From NCBI RefSeq assembly GCF_003597395.2, contig NC_133782.1, positions 6,781,609-6,845,608 of the forward strand: DNA of 64,000 bases. Direction: 5' to 3'. The notes under the pieces are model-generated. The model did no database searches. It saw only the letters and a list, made by a program, of their open reading frames with translations, and was not told the DNA's origin. Position numbers and translations under genes: made by a program. Position 1 is the stretch's first letter, and every line of letters starts with the position of its first letter. This DNA is from Chelonoidis abingdonii. Lineage: Eukaryota; Chordata; Testudines; Testudinidae. This document shows positions 24,476-35,999 of the stretch, piece after piece.

Positions 24476-24954
24476 AGAGTCCCCAGCACTATATTTTCCA
24501 TAAATGTATCTAATTAAAGTAATCACTTCTTAATTGATCTTAATGACCTTACTTTGCAAAACTCTTCTGTTAGCTCTTTGCCCTTCCCCTCAGAAAGTTT
24601 TGGGGATATGTCTAAGTTAAATTTACCCCTTAATAACTGCAGCCCTTTGTGTATCTTGATTTCACCTTTAGTTACTTTCTTTTATTCAATTTTTAAGAAG
24701 GCAGGTTTTTTAATTACATGTTTTGTTGTATTTTAATTTGGTTTTTATGATGTACTTTAACTCCCGCAAATGCATCAACAGGAGGGAGCTGAATTTTTAT
24801 TGTTTGTGTCTTTACCAGTGCCCGATGCAAATAATCCTTCCTCAACTACCACAATATTATCCTTTAAAGCATTTATATGTTTTACCATCCTCTCCTTGCT
24901 CTGTCCAACTGGACAAGTCATCATTCAGGACCTTCCCTCTTCTCTGGCAGTGAA

Positions 24955-25260
24955 CATGAACATAAGAACAGCCATACTGGATCAGACCAATGGTCCATCT
25001 AGCCCAGGATCCTGTCAGTGCCAAAGGCTACAGACGGAATGAACAAGACAGGACAATTATTGAGTGATCCATCCCCCATCATCCAGTCAGAGGTTTAGGG
25101 TCACCCAGAGCATGGGGATGCATCACTGGCCATCTTGGCTAGTAGTCATTGATGGACCTACCCTCCATAAGCTTATCTAATTCTTTTTTAGACTCATTTA
25201 TACTTTTGGCCTTCACAACATCCCTGGAAATGAGTTCCACAGGTTGGTTCTGCATTGGGA
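24955..25260 (-). mobile_element. CR1 LINE 3' fragment, antisense
   Basis: Begins GAACATAAGAACAGCCATAC, then ATGGTCCATCTAGCCCAGGA, AGTGATCCATCCCCCATCAT, CATTGATGGACCTACCCTCC and TTCCACAGGTTGGTTCTG. This is the TTCTTATG-octamer CR1 type seen also at 39305 and 57123, truncated within the 3' region. Confidence 0.85.
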
Positions 25261-25816
25261 CATGGCATAAAATAGAATCAGTACCACCGACTGGTATCCG
25301 CTGTTCTCCTGGTGATTCCCCCTGGTGAATACTGTATGTGTGGTGTCTCTGAGGCATGCCAGTCCAGATGACTTGCTGGGGTGCTGCCATTGCTTGACTG
25401 TAAAGGGAAAGATTTAGTGAGGGAAATTCATCAGTGATCCCATGCCTCTGCATACAGGTGCCCCTTCCCTCAAAGACCCAGTGACTCCTACTGTGGGTTA
25501 AAGCCCCATCCTTGTGCCCTGCAGGAGCCCAAATTCACTAGTATAATGTTTAATAAACTTTTAGGAGCCTAGCTTGTGAGGAGAGAAAGCACAACATTAT
25601 TTGCAGCTAAGTCTGAGTCTGCTTGAGTTTCTAAAAACATCTAATCAGTGCTGGGCATCTCAGAGGGTTAACACATGCCACTCCAATTGCGCCATCTCAT
25701 TTGCACAGTTACTCCCACATTAGAAACGTCTCACACCAAGAACCCTCATTAAGAGCCTTGTGGAGGCTGTAGCAAAGTACATACAGTCATTACACCTTCA
25801 GCCTCCCACGTCTGTA
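25261..25816. other. No recognisable feature
   Basis: Unique-looking sequence between a CR1 fragment and a family G copy. Confidence 0.4.
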
Positions 25817-25930
25817 TTTAGGTGCCTAAATTGGTGGACTGATTTTCAAAATTTCTTATAACACAGCAACACCTGTCGGCTCAGATCAGAAGCTGCTGGC
25901 TCTTCGGCATTTTTGAAAATCAGGCCACTC
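25817..25930. repeat. Family G palindromic repeat
   Basis: GGTGCCTAAATTGGTGGACT, GATTTTCAAAATTTCTTA and the other end TTTTTGAAAATCAGGCC give the typical inverted GATTTTCAAA ends. Confidence 0.5.
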
Positions 25931-26034
25931 ATTTAGTTGCCTGTCTTTAGGAATTCATTTTTAAAAATACTGGCTGCCATTTGCACATAAAAATCAGGAA
26001 ATTGCGTGTGTAGATGGGTAATTGGGTGTGTATA

Positions 26035-26438
26035 TAATTAAGTCCCAGGCAGGCTGCGAAGAGCTACAAAAGGATCTCTCAAAATGGGGTGACTGGGCAA
26101 CAAAGTGGCAGATGAAAGTCAACGTTGATAAATCCAAAGTAATGCACACTGGAAAACATAATCCCAATTATACATATAAAATGATGGGATCTAAATTAGC
26201 TGTTACCATTCAAGAAACAGATCTTGGAGTCAGTGTGGACAGTTCTCTGAAAACATCCACTCAATGTGCAGCGGCAGTCAAAAAAGCGAACAGCATGTTG
26301 GGAATCATAAAGAAAGGGATAGATAATAAGACAGAAAATATCAAATCCATTCCTTCTGGGGCACCTGGCATTGGAAGACAGGATATTGGGCTAGATGGAC
26401 CTTTGGTCTGGCCGAATATGGACGTTCTTGTGTTCTAG
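26035..26438 (+). mobile_element. CR1 LINE, internally deleted, sense
   Basis: From about 26050 to 26340 the plus strand encodes the C-terminal part of a CR1 reverse transcriptase. Segments ELQKDLSKWGDWATKWQMKV, DKSKVMHTGKHN, TDLGVSVDSSL and KKANSMLGIIKKGID are typical of this LINE clade. At about 26341-26352 the sequence jumps directly to the terminal 3' region (TTCTGGGGCACCTGGCATTG, GGGCTAGATGGACCTTTGGT, GGACGTTCTTGTGTTCTAG). The thumb-domain part seen at 60363-60655 is missing, so this copy was internally deleted. The frame stays open across the junction but cannot make a working enzyme. Confidence 0.9.
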
Positions 26439-27599
26439 TTAGATGTACAATGTGGCTTTTTGCAGGTGTGCCAGTTATGTTCAGGATTGACAATATGTAC
26501 CCATTTTGTTAAAGGTCATTTTCATAGGATAAAAAGGAATACGTGCTATTTTAAGTAGCCAAGGATAATAGAAAATATGGCATAGTTCACCCCCATTTTA
26601 TACACAGCTGGTTCAGGGATGTCCTCCTGTGATACTTCCCATGCTCTAACAAATAACAGGCAAACCTATTAATATTCAGTCCCTCAGATGCCCCAGTCCA
26701 AGTGCTGAAGTGAATAATGGTTATGGCTATGTACAATACACAAGGATCATAAACAGTTAATCTTCACCAAAACGGAAAATGAAATATTGTTCTTCATTTT
26801 TAATAAAGAGAATAAATTAGGCTTCAGATATCATAGTGCATCTTTAAATGCTGGTTACAGCTTGTGTATGCCAAGCAAATTAGCAACTGAATAAGTGAGT
26901 CAGGGGTTATCGACTGAATAATTACCTTACAGTCCACTTTGCGTTATGCTGGGCACTATGTCCATGGTAGCTAGCAGTCTGGTTACCTGCTTATGATGTC
27001 TCTACAGATTCCCAGCTTTGTCTGATGAACTGATAAAATGGGTGCTTTAATCTAGTCGTTAAATCCTAACTCTGCTCATAAAATCAGTCACGTGATGGAA
27101 AAATGCATTTTTCTGTCCCGTTCATTTATTCATTTATTTTTTTTGATGACCACAGTGTCAAACGTAACTCTTCAGACCTAGCCTGCAAATGCAACTTGGG
27201 TCTACCGAAGTGCTTTATTCTTCACCATAAATCCAGTTCTAGCAAATGATAAAGGAAAGAGTTAAAAAGAATTCCATCGCATGCAGCCCTTCCCCCGGCT
27301 ATGCCTCACATTGTGGGATTTCTATCAAAGCTCAAGTGTAGGACTTACAAAATAATTGCAAGCACAACTGTTGTTATTAAAAACATATATAACAACACTA
27401 TATAGGGCTCAGAAATAACTGTTATGAAAAGTAAATTAAATGTAAACACGTGGTTTGGTTTTATTCATCTGGTAATGCTCTATGTTTGTTATAACACCAC
27501 CTCGGAGAGCCACGACCTATAGGAATTGGAGCAGCTGTTGTAATGCGGTTGATTATAATGGATTTTAAGGCAACTTGTTCCTCACAGCAGCAGGTATGT
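26439..27599. other. No gene or repeat recognised
   Basis: AT-rich unique-looking sequence; nothing identifiable on either strand. Confidence 0.4.
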
Positions 27600-27614
27600 A
27601 AAGGGAGGCACCAT

Positions 27615-27800
27615 GCTCCTGTAGAATGGGCACTGGACAAGAGTCAGGACCTATCTCGATTATTGCCACTGACTTGCTGACTAAAATTGGTAAAGTCACT
27701 TTAAGCAGTCTGTGCCTTGGTTTCCCTCTCCGTAAAACAAAGAGAACAATATTACCCTTGAGATCAATGGCTGAAAAGCACTGTAAAAGCACAAGGATCA
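27615..27800 (+). repeat. MIR-type SINE, sense
   Basis: GGGCACTGGACAAGAGTCAG, ATTATTGCCACTGACTTGCT, AAAGTCACTTTAAGCAGTCT, GTGCCTTGGTTTCCCTCTCC, GTAAAACAAAGAG and GGCTGAAAAGCACTGTAAAA follow the sense MIR order. Confidence 0.75.
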
Positions 27801-28267
27801 TGCAAGACACTGGAGTGTTATTTCTCAGGCTAATGATGTGGAAATTGACATAATCTTACATTTCTGTAAAGACTGAGGGGCAGGTGCTGATCTCAGCTAG
27901 TCTGGTGTAAATGCAGAACATCCTCATGGAACACAATGGTGGGATGGCTTCTTGACACCAATGTAAGTGAGACCAGCATCCAGGTCAGCTTGTCTACCAG
28001 AATCAACTCTAAGAGACTGTTTTCCCCTCACGCATCAGTGCAAATCTCATGGAACTCCATTGACATGAGCGGAGAGTTGGGCTGGCACAGAAGGAGGGTT
28101 AGAAATAGGAAATACAGGGACTACTATTCCCCATATGAGTTATTCCAGCTAAAATATATTTCCAGGAATATACGTATTTCTCTACTGAAAAGAAATCCTA
28201 CATTTTGTTCTGCATAATAAAAAGGGATCCAGCTTGAAAAGATCAGGAGAGAAAAAATAAAACTGTA

Positions 28268-28326
28268 AGGGTTTTTTTTTTTGTTGAGTTTTTTTTTTTT
28301 TTTTTTTTTTTTACTTTTTTTTTTTG
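28268..28326 (-). repeat. Interrupted poly-T tract
   Basis: Three T-runs of roughly 11, 26 and 12 bases separated by GTTGAG and AC. On the minus strand this is a poly-A run, but I see no retrocopy attached to it. Confidence 0.9.
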
Positions 28327-28439
28327 GTGGGGTGGGGGGAATCCTAAACTTTGCATTTCAATGTTTTTTTTATTATTATTATAAATCCATCTGTGCACAC
28401 ACACAAAAGTCTTTTCTGTGCTGTACAAGGCACAATTTA

Positions 28440-29125
28440 AGGCAGCTTTCAGAAATTAAAGGCAGAACAAATGTTATTGTTATTCCCAATATACAGATGT
28501 TTATTCTTATCTTTTTTCCCCCTTCCTTTCTTTATTTCTACTACTGTCTTTTAGGTGACATCATAAGTAGGACTTGTCTCTTTACTGTCTTCCAAAGACT
28601 TTTGTTTTCTGGGACAGGAGCCTATTATGATGTCACACACTGAAACAGTAATAATCTCCCCCACTCTGGAAAGTCTTAATAGAAGACAATGAAAGGAACC
28701 ATATTGTTTTCGGCTGGCACTAAATAAAGGAAGCAAGGATTTCTGAAGGGGGAAAAATTGCACAAGAGAAAGCCAGTCAATGTGGCATATTGCTTCCTGA
28801 AGAAATGTTTCAGGAAAGGAGGAGAGGGGCCTATACTTAATAGCTGTTGAGTGACATTTTAATTGCTAGGTCACTCACCAGCTTATACAGCACATGAAAG
28901 ATTCAAGGGCCTGATTCCGTGAGATTCAAGGAGATACTGAATGCTCTCAAATTCTATTAGTCATTCATTACCTTGCAGTATCAAGCCTTTTGGACCAGCT
29001 TGCAGTGTGAGGTTCTGTTTATGTGCTGCACCATCACCCCCAGTTCTGGGGCTGCCAGGGGCCAGTTTAGATTCAGTGCTGGTACCTCCTTAACTTCCAT
29101 CATAGGTACTTATATGACCCCTATT
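28440..29125. other. No recognisable feature
   Basis: Unique-looking. GATGACATCATAAGTAGG-like and TTATGATGTCACAC words near 28560-28640 form no clear long repeat. Confidence 0.4.
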
Positions 29126-29129
29126 ACTG

Positions 29130-29345
29130 TGATGGCTAAGCTCATCCCAATTTCTAACGTATTTATCCTCACAGCACCCCTGTGCAGCAGGGAAGCACAG
29201 TTATCCTGATTTTACAGAGGGGAAACTGAGGCACAGAGCTGCTGGCTGACTTGCCCAAGGTCCCATGGGAAGTCTGTGGTAGAGCAGGAACTTGAAGCCT
29301 GGTCTCCTGAATACTAGGCTAGCGCCATAACCACTGGAGCTAATG
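29130..29345 (-). repeat. MIR-type SINE, antisense
   Basis: TATTTATCCTCACAGCACCC, TGATTTTACAGAGGGGAAAC, TGAGGCACAGAGCTG, GACTTGCCCAAGGTCCCATG, CCTGGTCTCCTGAATACTAG and GCGCCATAACCACTGG are the antisense MIR blocks in order. Confidence 0.85.
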
Positions 29346-30329
29346 GTAGGCCAAAAAAATAAAAAAAGTCTTCTGCTCAGCTGCTAGTAATAAATCCCTT
29401 ATACCGTCTCTGTGCTCTAGTGAAAGGAGATATTAAGAACATGCAATTTTGCATCTGCCACACTTACAACTCAGAGAGAATGTTGTGTGCATTGGATCGG
29501 ACTGCAGTGCACATTTCTAGCTAACAGAATATGGTCACAGATGCTTATCCAGAGGCAAAGTTGTATGGAGTAAGGCCTGTCTCTTCTCACAAATTATATT
29601 CCCCCAGCCAAGCAAAGTTGGTCTGCCTCTAAAGCTGTATGCCTCCAGCCTGAATTCTAAACACATTTCTCAGGGGACTGGCTTCCATATGTAGTTCTAG
29701 GAATCCTTCCCTACCCTGTGATGCTATTGCTTCAGTCCTTCCCTTCCTTCCATACTGAGAGCCTTCTCTTAGCGATAGAGATGGTGTAACGTAAGAGAAC
29801 ATCTCTTTGTTTTCCAGAAAGGTGGGTATCTCTCTAATAGAGTCTCAGGAAAACTCTTTAGCAGCAAATGTGGGAATTAAAGGAAACTCTTCTAGTTCCG
29901 TCAGCTCACAAGCTGACAGGGCTTCTTAGCAACATGGGAAAACACACTTAGGACTATATTAAGTGTTCAGAGGGTGACAAAATCCAATGAGTTGAAAGTA
30001 CAGCATGATTCAGTCATTTGTGTTTGACAGGTTTAACTGCATGACAACTATTTTCCCTCTCTGTTCAGCCTTTATATTGACATCCTACAAACACATACCA
30101 ATATCATGTTCATGCCCATGTCCATTTGCAAATCGTACACTCTGCTTGGAAGCATCACATGCGACTCCAGTAGAGAACTAAATTATACTTAAAATAAAGC
30201 CTCTGTAGTTTTTACTGTGAAATATAGCAGTGTTTCATTTGATTCATGGGCAGGTTCTCCCATGAAAGATGTCCATGTGTCCATCTGAATGCCACACTGC
30301 AGTAACCCTCCCACCACACACATGCACAC
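29346..30329. other. No recognisable feature
   Basis: Unique-looking sequence on both strands. Confidence 0.4.
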
Positions 30330-30624
30330 TAAGGCTACATCTACATTTGAGCTGGGAGGTGTGATTCTCAGCTTGCATAGAGGTATCCATGCTAGCTCTG
30401 CTTAAGCTACTGGGCTAAAAATAACAGAATAGCTGGGGTAGAGCACATGCAGCCACTCGAGTGTGTATGCACCCAAACCCACAGGGTACATATGTGGGTG
30501 GCTCTCCCACACCACTACTCTGGCTACACTCCTATTTTTAGTGAGCTAACTCAAGCAGAGCTAGTGTGGATATGTCTATGTGAACTGGGAATCACATCTC
30601 CCATCTCAAATGTGGGACTAGCCT
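30330..30624. mobile_element. Non-autonomous DNA element, copy 2
   Basis: The left arm TAAGGCTACATCTACATTTG plus GAGGTGTGATTCTCAG pairs with the right arm CTGGGAATCACATCTCCC plus CTCAAATGTGGGACTAGCCT. Inner arms GCTAGCTCTGCTTAAGCTAC and GAGCTAACTCAAGCAGAGC also pair. It shares its interior with 5678-5962. No convincing 8-bp target duplication was found. Confidence 0.75.
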
Positions 30625-30649
30625 GGATCAAGCACCCACAATCTGGGTA

Positions 30650-30807
30650 GGATTTTCAAAAAAGCTCAGCTCCAATTTAGACACCTAAATGAGAGCTAGA
30701 ATTTCAGAAGGGCTCCCAGAGTAACACTTTATGGGAAGATTTTTCAGCAGAGCTCAACCTCTAACATGCATCCAAGGTGCTGAGCTCCTTTGAAAATCTG
30801 GCCCTGA
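30650..30807. repeat. Family G palindromic repeat
   Basis: GTAGGATTTTCAAAAAAGCT, CAATTTAGACACCTAAATGA and the other end GAGCTCCTTTGAAAATCTGG. Inverted ATTTTCAAA ends with an ACACCTAAAT interior define the family. Confidence 0.65.
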
Positions 30808-31599
30808 TTGCAGGTGTAAAGTTCACTTGAAGATCTGGTGGTAATTAAGTCCCAGTGTTTGCACAGTTTTTAAGTCATTTATTCTATCTGTGTCTTTCTT
30901 TTCGGTCTTTAGATTTTACTAAATATGAAACAAGCCCTTAATTACCTCCTGTCCAAAAAAACACAAAAAAACCAAACCCACAGTCCAATATGATGTTCAC
31001 ACAGACAAAGAAGACCCTGAAACAAATCAGCCAGAAAAAAATATCATCTGTCTGGATACCAGAATAAAAGGCTTTGGGGAATGAAAGTGGGAAGAAGGCA
31101 TTTCACTATCCCAGGCCTTTATTTTAAGGGTTCACATTTGATTTGGTTTGAGATTTGGGCTGAGGATAAGGATAAATTTTGCCTTTTCCAAAATATTTCA
31201 ACCAACCATCCCTTGTATGTCTTTGATTTAATTGAAGTAGCACTGCTGTTATTGGACCTGAATTTGGCCCGGTATCTTTATGGCCTGTAAATGAAATTCC
31301 TTCTATTATGAGAAAAGGTGGACAGCAGAAATCACCCTTCAGTGCTGCAGAGGTACAGTGATTAATGAGCATTTAAAGTGACAGGAATTTTTCTCCACCC
31401 ACACCCATCTCTTAACGCAGCACTGATTTTCAAAAGGGCTATGTTTTAGGCTGAGGAAAATATTGACTAAGGTCTTAGTGTTGGCAGTGACATTAGCATG
31501 TTATTAAATCACCAATCACACTTCAAACAAACTGTTTCTTTAATTTACTTTTGGTCAGCAGAAAAATGGCTACAGAAGCAAGGCTTGGCTTAAGTAGCA

Positions 31600-32438
31600 T
31601 TCATAGATTCATAGACTCTAGGACTGGAAGGGACCTCAAGAGGTCATCGAGTCCAGTCCCCTGCCCTCATGGCAGGACCAAATACTNNNNNNNNNNNNNN
31701 NNNNNNNNNNNNNNNNNNNNNNNNNNNNNNNNNNNNNNNNNNNNNNNNNNNNNNNNNNNNNNNNNNNNNNNNNNNNNNNNNNNNNNNNNNNNNNNNNNNN
31801 NNNNNNNNNNNNNNNNNNNNNNNNNNNNNNNNNNNNNNNNNNNNNNNNNNNNNNNNNNNNNNNNNNNNNNNNNNNNNNNNNNNNNNNNNNNNNNNNNNNN
31901 NNNNNNNNNNNNNNNNNNNNNNNNNNNNNNNNNNNNNNNNNNNNNNNNNNNNNNNNNNNNNNNNNNNNNNNNNNNNNNNNNNNNNNNNNNNNNNNNNNNN
32001 NNNNNNNNNNNNNNNNNNNNNNNNNNNNNNNNNNNNNNNNNNNNNNNNNNNNNNNNNNNNNNNNNNNNNNNNNNNNNNNNNNNNNNNNNNNNNNNNNNNN
32101 NNNNNNNNNNNNNNNNNNNNNNNNNNNNNNNNNNNNNNNNNNNNNNNNNNNNNNNNNNNNNNNNNNNNNNNNNNNNNNNNNNNNNNNNNNNNNNNNNNNN
32201 NNNNNNNNNNNNNNNNNNNNNNNNNNNNNNNNNNNNNNNNNNNNNNNNNNNNNNNNNNNNNNNNNNNNNNNNNNNNNNNNTCCTCCAAAGCAGTTGCAAT
32301 CCCTCCCAGTTTGGTATCATCCGCAAACTTAATAAGCGTACTTTCTATGCCAACATCTAAATCATTGATGAAGATATTGAACAGAGCCGGTCCCAAAACA
32401 GACCCCTGCGGAACCCCACTTGTTATACCTTTCCAGCA
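31600..32438 (-). mobile_element. CR1 LINE, antisense, interrupted by an assembly gap
   Basis: The left side is the CR1 3' terminus (ATTCATAGATTCATAGACTC, TAGGACTGGAAGGGACCTCA, GTCCAGTCCCCTGCC). The right side, read on the minus strand, encodes reverse-transcriptase sequence around the catalytic box: [11 protein letters not shown], then [12 protein letters not shown], where ADD is the active-site motif. The two sides belong to one element in the correct antisense order, so the 594 unknown bases hide CR1 sequence. No intact frame can be asserted. Confidence 0.9.
31687..32280. other. Assembly gap (594 N)
   Basis: Unbroken run of N inside the CR1 element. Any open frame drawn across it is an artefact. 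Confidence 0.99.
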
Positions 32439-32439
32439 T

Positions 32440-34321
32440 TTGAGTATTGCCTGTTGTTTTGTGGTTAGTATTTGTTGGTATTTTCGTTTAAAAAAAATCT
32501 GATTCTGATTACATTGAAATCAATAGAGATACTAATGTAAAGTAGGTGTAAGTGAGATCAGAATCAAGCCCGCTGCCTTATACTGATTCTCTGACTTGAG
32601 GCACAAAAGCCTTCCAGGATCTCCTCATGGTATGTTGCCACTGTGTGCTGCCCCATGCTCTGGCTGTGTTTACAGGCTCAATCTTACTTTAAATACAAGG
32701 ATTAAATGTAATCCAGTAGAGATTCTAGCATTTAATTTCTTCTTATGTAGCTGAGGACATTTCCATAAGCTGATGTCCTACACAGTTAGACAGTCCTCAT
32801 ATCTATGACAAGAGTATTCCACCCCCACCTTCAACTTCAGGGCCAGCATGAGTTGTTTCCAGAACAGAGGTTTCCAGATTAGCCTGCTGTAGCAGGAACA
32901 GTCTGTGGAGGTTAAGGCTTTATTTTAATTGTGCTAAATTTGGTGACTGGGGAAACAAGGGGCAGAAAGCACTTGCCAGAGCTAGGTTTGGCATAGGCAG
33001 ACACCATGGTCACTTCTCACAGCCAGCTCTGTTTGCTGTGTTGTCTGCCTTAAATCTAGACAATCCATTGTCCCAGCTCTCAGCCTCTCCTCAGTGGAAA
33101 CCACCATTCATACTAAAATGGTGGGTAAGCCCCAGGATCAGCACACACAAGCCTCATCTAACTTGCGACCTAAACTGCATTTGAAGCCAAGTCTCTCAAA
33201 ATGAAAGGCTAGTGAATCAGCAAGAGGTACTTAGATGCACAGAGGCCAATTTTGATTTACGCTAAGGCCATTTGGAAATGTAAAATGACCTTAAAGTGAG
33301 TAGATGTGGCTGCCTGAGAGCATCCCCTCTCAAGATCACGATACCATTCCCTTTTCAGAGGTTGCTCTTGAGATCAGTGGGGGGCAGCTTGAGAACAGCC
33401 TCTGACAGTGAAATGAGGAGACCACCCTTAGGCTGATTTCAAATGGAGAAAACTTCCCTAAGAATGCTGTTATTTTAGTGCTTGTTAATCCAGCTCTGCA
33501 GTGATGGATGGTAGTGGGAAGCTATTAATGAAGATCAGGGACAGATGAAAAGGTCTGAATATTAGTGCAAGGCCAGGAAAGAGAGAGAGAGAAATCAAGA
33601 GCTTAGAGAGGAAAATCTTTGTCATGGGCTGATATGAGAGTCTGCGGACGAATACTGGGTGCAGAGATAAATGTATCGGGGATTGATGTGGATTATCTAG
33701 GCCTGGGGAGAAATATCGAGAGAGATGGGAAAAGGCATTGTCAACAAATGGTATAGATTTGTGGATCTGTTATGAATTACACTGACCTTATGAACTGCCT
33801 CTCCCTCCTCCTTGCATCTCCCTTGCCTCCCGCCTCTCTGCATTCCCTGCCTCTCATTGTGAAAGATGCATCTTTCAGCTCCCAATTTCATACTTGGGAA
33901 CACAATGACAATCAGTCCCATTAGCCTGTGGAGCTCTGAAGACATACAGCAATGGACAGATGAGACCAAAATACCTTCTTTGTCTAGATTAGGGCATTAG
34001 AGGCAACACCAGAAAGATGTTCCTGACACGGGATACAGGTGAGTCCTGTGTGAGATCTGCTCAAGCACCTTGCATCCAAGCTAATCTCAATAACTCCATA
34101 TATTAGCCATTCATCCTTCAGCCTTAATAAGAAAGGAGCTATATTTTTAATTCTCTTTTCCAGATCTCTCTCTCACACTCTTAGTTGTTGTGTATTTAAC
34201 AATGACACATAACAAATGGAGAGCCAATCGCATTGTGCTGTTTGCTGTATAGATCCAGATCAGGAGGGCAGTCCCTGCCCCAAACATCTTACTCTCTAAT
34301 TTGGGACAAGATGTAATAGTG
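32440..34321. other. No gene or repeat recognised
   Basis: Unique-looking sequence. A GA-rich patch near 33580 (GAGAGAGAGAGAAATC) is the only low-complexity feature. Confidence 0.4.
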
Positions 34322-34532
34322 CAGGGGTTCTCAAACTGGGAGTCATCATCCTCTGCCCCCTCCCCATCCTCAATCCCCAGACAGGACGCTGCAACCACCT
34401 GCTATTCCCATATTGCTACATAGGAAGGAATTCTTGGCTAGATGGGACAGAGATCCTGGAGGGGGCCAGGAGGTCGAGGTGTGTTCCCACTTTGGAAACG
34501 GGGACTTGGTATGGAAAATGTTGAGACTACTG
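34322..34532. mobile_element. Small hAT-type element
   Basis: The left end CAGGGGTTCTCAAACTGGG and the reverse complement of the right end, CAGTAGTCTCAACATTTTCC, are alignable TIRs of the hAT CAGGGGTTCTCAA class. The interior TTCCCATATTGCTA recurs at 62690, so the family has two copies here. Flanks TAATAGTG and CATTTGTG match at only 5 of 8. Confidence 0.65.
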
Positions 34533-34889
34533 CATTTGTGGATATAACAAACTGAGGGAATTGGGAAGGACACAGTAATGAGAACATGTTGAACATAGGC
34601 CAACTATCTGCATTGCTAAAATATTTAATATCAGGAGTCCAGTCCATCGCTGTCTCTTGACATGGCTTCTTCCGCTGGATCCTGCAATGGTCCATTCATT
34701 CAGCAGGAAGTTCCCACAGCTGCGCCATAGCACTGTACTCACCCATGCTTGGAGTCATTAGGTTCACTCACTCATATTTAAAGGCACAGTACACATCTCT
34801 GTTTCTCAAAATGGGATCAGTCCTGCCTGCATTAATCCTGGCAAGTAAAAACTGGGAAACCACCTCTCCAGCTCCTTTCCATGGTCTGG

Positions 34890-35230
34890 CCTTTGGGTAA
34901 ATAGCAGTGTTCAGTTTCCAGCATGCTGTTGGTCTCTTATCATTCATAACACAAATATACAAAATAGGTTGGTTAAAAAAAAAACTTGTAATGATTTTTC
35001 CCCTGCTTAAGTTTTCAATTACATCAGCTATCTCATACTCATTAGGAAGACACAAGCCCATATTCATTAAATGCAAAACTAACTTTCTGGCAGCAAAGAG
35101 GCCTGGGTGAAGAGGGTAATGATTTAATTTTCTTCGTTTCAGAGAATTACATCTCTTATCCTGGGGCAATATGTCTGTAAATGCAGACAAAGCGCTATTT
35201 CAGACTCCATTGAAATTACTAATTTGGTGG
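34890..35230. promoter_or_regulatory. Candidate conserved enhancer (POU/homeodomain-rich)
   Basis: Repeat-free stretch dense in developmental transcription-factor words: TTCAATTACATCAG, ACTCATTAGG, TATTCATTAAATGCAAA (35061-35077; homeodomain core next to an ATGCAAA octamer half), GTAATGATTTAATTT and GAAATTACTAATTTGG. The minus strand is open for 140 codons, but the translation resembles no protein I know. Enhancer function is inference. Confidence 0.35.
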
Positions 35231-35418
35231 AGTTACTTGGTGGAGAAGCTTGAGGAAGGCAGAGTAGGCCTTTCTGCCGCCATTTTGTGCCACTCATGTT
35301 TTATCACTCAAACAAAGCTTTCCAGACTCTGACTATAGTGAAGATCGGGGTAATATTTACAAAAACACTTAAGTGACTTGAGAGCCAGAGCCCCATTTTC
35401 AAAAGAGGCTGAAGCAGC

Positions 35419-35750
35419 TAGGGCCGATTTTTAAAGATATTTAGGTGCCAAAAGATGCAGATAGGCCCCTCACCGGCTAGATGGCTATGGTGTTCAGTGA
35501 TCACTCAATGCTTGCGGGTTCTTGTTAGAGATTTGTTTTGTTCTGTTTGCTTCTAACTGGCTGCACAAAACAACAACTTCACAGCACCCAGACCAGACTG
35601 TCTGTCTGGGAATTTCAACCCGTAAAGGTACAGCCAATTCCACAGTGATTGACTTCCATTGACTTAGGTGCCTAGATCCTTCTGAAAATCCTACTAGGCA
35701 CTTATCTGCATCTTTAGACAGCGAAATACTTTGAAACTATGGCCCTTAGG
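35419..35750. repeat. Family G palindromic repeat with long spacer
   Basis: AGGGCCGATTTTTAAAGATA, then AGGTGCCAAAAGATGCAGAT at the left, paired with TTATCTGCATCTTTAGACAG and ACTTTGAAACTATGGCCCT at the right. The roughly 170-base centre (35470-35640) has no family resemblance and may be a separate insertion. Confidence 0.55.
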
Positions 35751-35878
35751 AATCTTTGAAAAGTTTATACTAGAACGAAAAAGCTAAATACCCACTTTAT
35801 GGGGGTCTTAAACAGAGTGTTAACTTAGAGAGATTCTCACCACGTATATTAATCCAGAATAGGAGCTGCTGGGTGCTT

Positions 35879-35960
35879 ATTTGTATTACAGTAGTGCCTA
35901 TGGACCAACCAAGACCTAGAGAGTAATAGATGGCTCCAACCACAGAGAGGTTACAAACTA
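35879..35960 (+). repeat. Family P ancient repeat, sense
   Basis: ATTTGTATTACAGTAGTGCC then TATGGACCAACCAAGACCTA, followed by CCACAGAGAGGTTACAAACT. Orientation and order match 21701-21803. Confidence 0.6.
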
Positions 35961-35999
35961 AATGGACAAGTCGCATAAAAGATAAGACAGAGGGATATA

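Noticed and set aside
28268..28326. Processed retrocopy tail (minus-strand poly-A)
   Set aside because: No gene-like sequence or target duplication was found beside the run.
31551..32502. Long open frames across the 31.6-32.5 kb region on both strands
   Set aside because: They run through 594 N; only the flanking CR1-derived residues are real sequence.
34768..35190. 140-codon minus-strand open frame
   Set aside because: No recognisable family and no splice context; the sequence texture fits a conserved noncoding element better.
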